Part shown: one piece after another, positions 33,083-33,848 of the stretch | Position numbering within the stretch: position 1 is the first letter of the stretch | Layout: each line of letters starts with the position of its first letter | From: CAJXZP01 sp963974475 | GTDB lineage: Bacteria > Bacteroidota > Bacteroidia > Flavobacteriales_G > Salibacteraceae | Length of the DNA: 33,848 nt | Direction of reading: 5' to 3' | Assembly (NCBI GenBank): GCA_963974475.1 | Contig: CAXBCR010000032.1 | Location: forward strand, 1 to 33,848 | The notes under the pieces: generated by a model | Seen by the model: the letters and a program-made list of their open reading frames with translations, nothing else | What the model was told of the DNA's origin: nothing | The model's database searches: none | Made by a program: the position numbers and the translations under genes

Positions 33083-33214
33083 GGGTTTATCTGGAGTAGG
33101 AATAAATGAATTATAGTTCAATCGTTCGCTTTGTTAGTAAATGTGTTTTTACCGTGAAGGTGGTTTTTATGACTAATTACCCGTTAGTTGATATTGGTAG
33201 TGCTACTGTCATAA
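33083..33214 (-). pseudogene. decayed duplicate of the GIY-YIG nuclease gene
   Basis: The minus strand aligns with codons of the intact gene (33368-33500) over about 130 nt, by eye at about 80-85% identity. The readable frame gives GSTTNIN, stop, RVISHKNHLHGKNTFTNKAND, stop. Here TAA replaces Gln and TGA replaces Trp of the intact gene. Neither end of the gene remains. Another open frame on the plus strand (33106-33288) is an artefact of this relic. Confidence 0.75.
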
Positions 33215-33215
33215 A

Positions 33216-33250
33216 TGTTATTAGTGAGTCCGTTGGCTATCGGAGTACGT
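33216..33250. repeat. shortened copy of the tRNA-like/palindrome element
   Basis: TGTTATTAGTGAGTCCG matches 33596-33612 with one change. GGCTATCGGAGTACG resembles 33697-33711. The part in between is missing, so this looks like an internally deleted copy that follows the GIY-YIG relic. Confidence 0.6.
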
Positions 33251-33255
33251 GTTGG

Positions 33256-33543
33256 TTACATAGAATCGACAAGGAGTTTTTTAATTAGTTCTGGATATTT
33301 TTTTAGATTTTGAATGAAAATGGCACTCTTTTTTTTCTTTATTAGCAATTCAATACGATTGGCCTGTGGGTAATTTGGAGTAGGAATAAAAAGAAATATA
33401 GTCCAATCGTTCGCTTTGGCAGTAAATGTGTTTTTACCATGATGGTGATTATTGTGGTTAATTAACCGTTGGTTAATATCGGTTGTGCTACCAATATAGA
33501 ACCTGTTAAGCTTTATGCTGTGGATTATGTATGCGCCTATCAT
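33256..33543 (-). CDS. GIY-YIG nuclease family protein, 95 aa
   Basis: A single-domain endonuclease of the GIY-YIG superfamily. The start (MIGAYIIHSIKLNRFYIGST) contains the two diagnostic strands in the form A-Y-I ... Y-I-G. The catalytic Arg26 lies in DINQRLINHN and the metal-binding Glu65 lies in NRIELLIKKKKS. The first tripeptide differs from the usual G-I/V-Y. Proteins of this short type are common and mobile-looking in Bacteroidota, and their natural target is unknown. A broken copy lies just downstream (33083-33214), and tRNA-like repeats flank both, so this may be part of a small spreading unit. Confidence 0.82.
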   Translation of the reverse strand: MIGAYIIHSIKLNRFYIGSTTDINQRLINHNNHHHGKNTFTAKANDWTIFLFIPTPNYPQANRIELLIKKKKSAIFIQNLKKYPELIKKLLVDSM

Positions 33544-33600
33544 TAGGGAGGAAAGTTAATTAATTCGGCTGTAATACAAAAGCTACCATAATAGATGTTA

Positions 33601-33717
33601 TTAGTGAGCCCGAAAGCCCCGATAGAAATCGGGAGAACCTTTGACCGCCTCTTCCGATAGCAATCGGAAAATGTAGGTGCTCTATCCACTCCGATAGCTA
33701 TCGGATTACGAGCCAAT
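33601..33717 (-). repeat. tRNA-like sequence with palindromes in all three loops
   Basis: Read on the minus strand, this has the parts of a tRNA: acceptor-like TGGCTCG and CGGGCTC, the D-arm piece GTGGATAGAGC, an anticodon-stem remnant CCT/AGG, the variable region CGGTC, and the T-arm piece AAAGGTTC with CTTT. Each loop is replaced or enlarged by a palindrome: TCCGATAGCTATCGGA (33690-33705) in the D arm, TTCCGAT-AGCA-ATCGGAA (33652-33669) in the anticodon arm, and CCCGAT-AGAA-ATCGGG (33618-33633) in the T arm. No anticodon can be read and no CCA is encoded, so a working tRNA is unlikely. Confidence 0.5.
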
Positions 33718-33756
33718 TACCCATTTGGTATTAGGGGTAATAAAAATATATGCTAC

Positions 33757-33787
33757 AAAAAAAGCCATCAGCTAAATAACTGATGGC
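33757..33787 (-). terminator. intrinsic terminator
   Basis: On the minus strand GCCATCAG (33787-33780) pairs with CTGATGGC (33771-33764) around an 8-nt loop and is followed by seven T (33763-33757). It ends a transcript coming from beyond the right window edge, through the tRNA-like copy at 33794-33848. Confidence 0.85.
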
Positions 33788-33793
33788 TTAATG

Positions 33794-33848
33794 TTAGTGA
33801 GCCCGAAAGCCCCGATAGAAATCGGGAGAACCTTTGACCGCCTCTTCC
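33794..33848 (-). repeat. second tRNA-like copy, truncated by the window end
   Basis: All 55 bases are identical to 33601-33655, in the same orientation, and include the T-arm palindrome. The copy runs off the window, so the rest of the tRNA-like body cannot be seen. Unlike the first copy it is followed directly by a terminator on the minus strand. Confidence 0.85.

Noticed and set aside
33106..33288. 60-codon plus-strand open frame
   Set aside because: It is the antisense of the decayed nuclease copy and tRNA-like fragment, so its openness is accidental.
33601..33848. CRISPR-like array suggested by spaced identical repeats
   Set aside because: Only two long copies at 193-bp spacing are seen, with tRNA-like content and palindromes of different sequence. 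There are no cas genes.

Overview
The window reads as a chromosomal segment of a Bacteroidota bacterium, most likely a marine or freshwater flavobacterium-like lineage. The basis is the low GC content, the lack of Shine-Dalgarno sites, several perfect TAnnTTTG -7 boxes just upstream of genes, a type IX secretion (T9SS) C-terminal sorting domain, DUF6435 and DUF5362 proteins, Reg_prop/Y_Y_Y and TPR sensor kinases, and signal peptides ending in SxAQ-like motifs. The species cannot be named from sequence alone.

Layout. 1-629: a toxin-antitoxin pair (toxin cut by the window edge, possibly frameshifted) and a decayed duplicate of the 3' end and terminator of the pyrophosphatase gene. 878-2149: a small operon (DUF6435, SRPBCC protein, flavin reductase). 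2393-6257 (minus): a membrane pyrophosphatase with an unusual C-terminal YceI domain, and pdhB. 6616-6769: a frameshifted relic of a T9SS sorting domain. 6921-9227: etfB-etfA-bifunctional nuclease operon. 9463-12174: two secreted hydrolases, an M28 peptidase and an SGNH-like protein with PKD and T9SS domains.

12181-20916 (minus) is the most interesting block. Six tightly packed genes read: TPR sensor histidine kinase, LytTR response regulator, TolC-like outer-membrane channel fused to a TIM-barrel-like domain, HlyD-type adaptor, receiver-like/zinc-ribbon (TackOD1-like)/degenerate-GGDEF protein, and a processive family-2 glycosyltransferase. I infer an exopolysaccharide synthesis and export machine. 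Its synthase lies in the inner membrane, an adaptor and TolC-like channel cross the envelope, a periplasmic carbohydrate-active-like domain may be built into the channel protein, and control comes from a two-component system plus a metal-binding regulator.

21253-23065: two envelope proteins of unknown function. 23206-26598: a Reg_prop/Y_Y_Y sensor kinase with a NarL-type regulator. 26656-29795: DUF5362 membrane protein, RluA-type pseudouridine synthase, DUF1456 protein and a DbpA-like RNA helicase. 29904-33015: two paralogous secreted TPR proteins and an OmpA-family protein. 33083-33848: a repeat-rich end with one intact and one decayed GIY-YIG nuclease gene. These are interleaved with tRNA-like sequences whose D, anticodon and T loops each carry a palindrome of the CCGATAGCTATCGG type. 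The window ends inside another copy.
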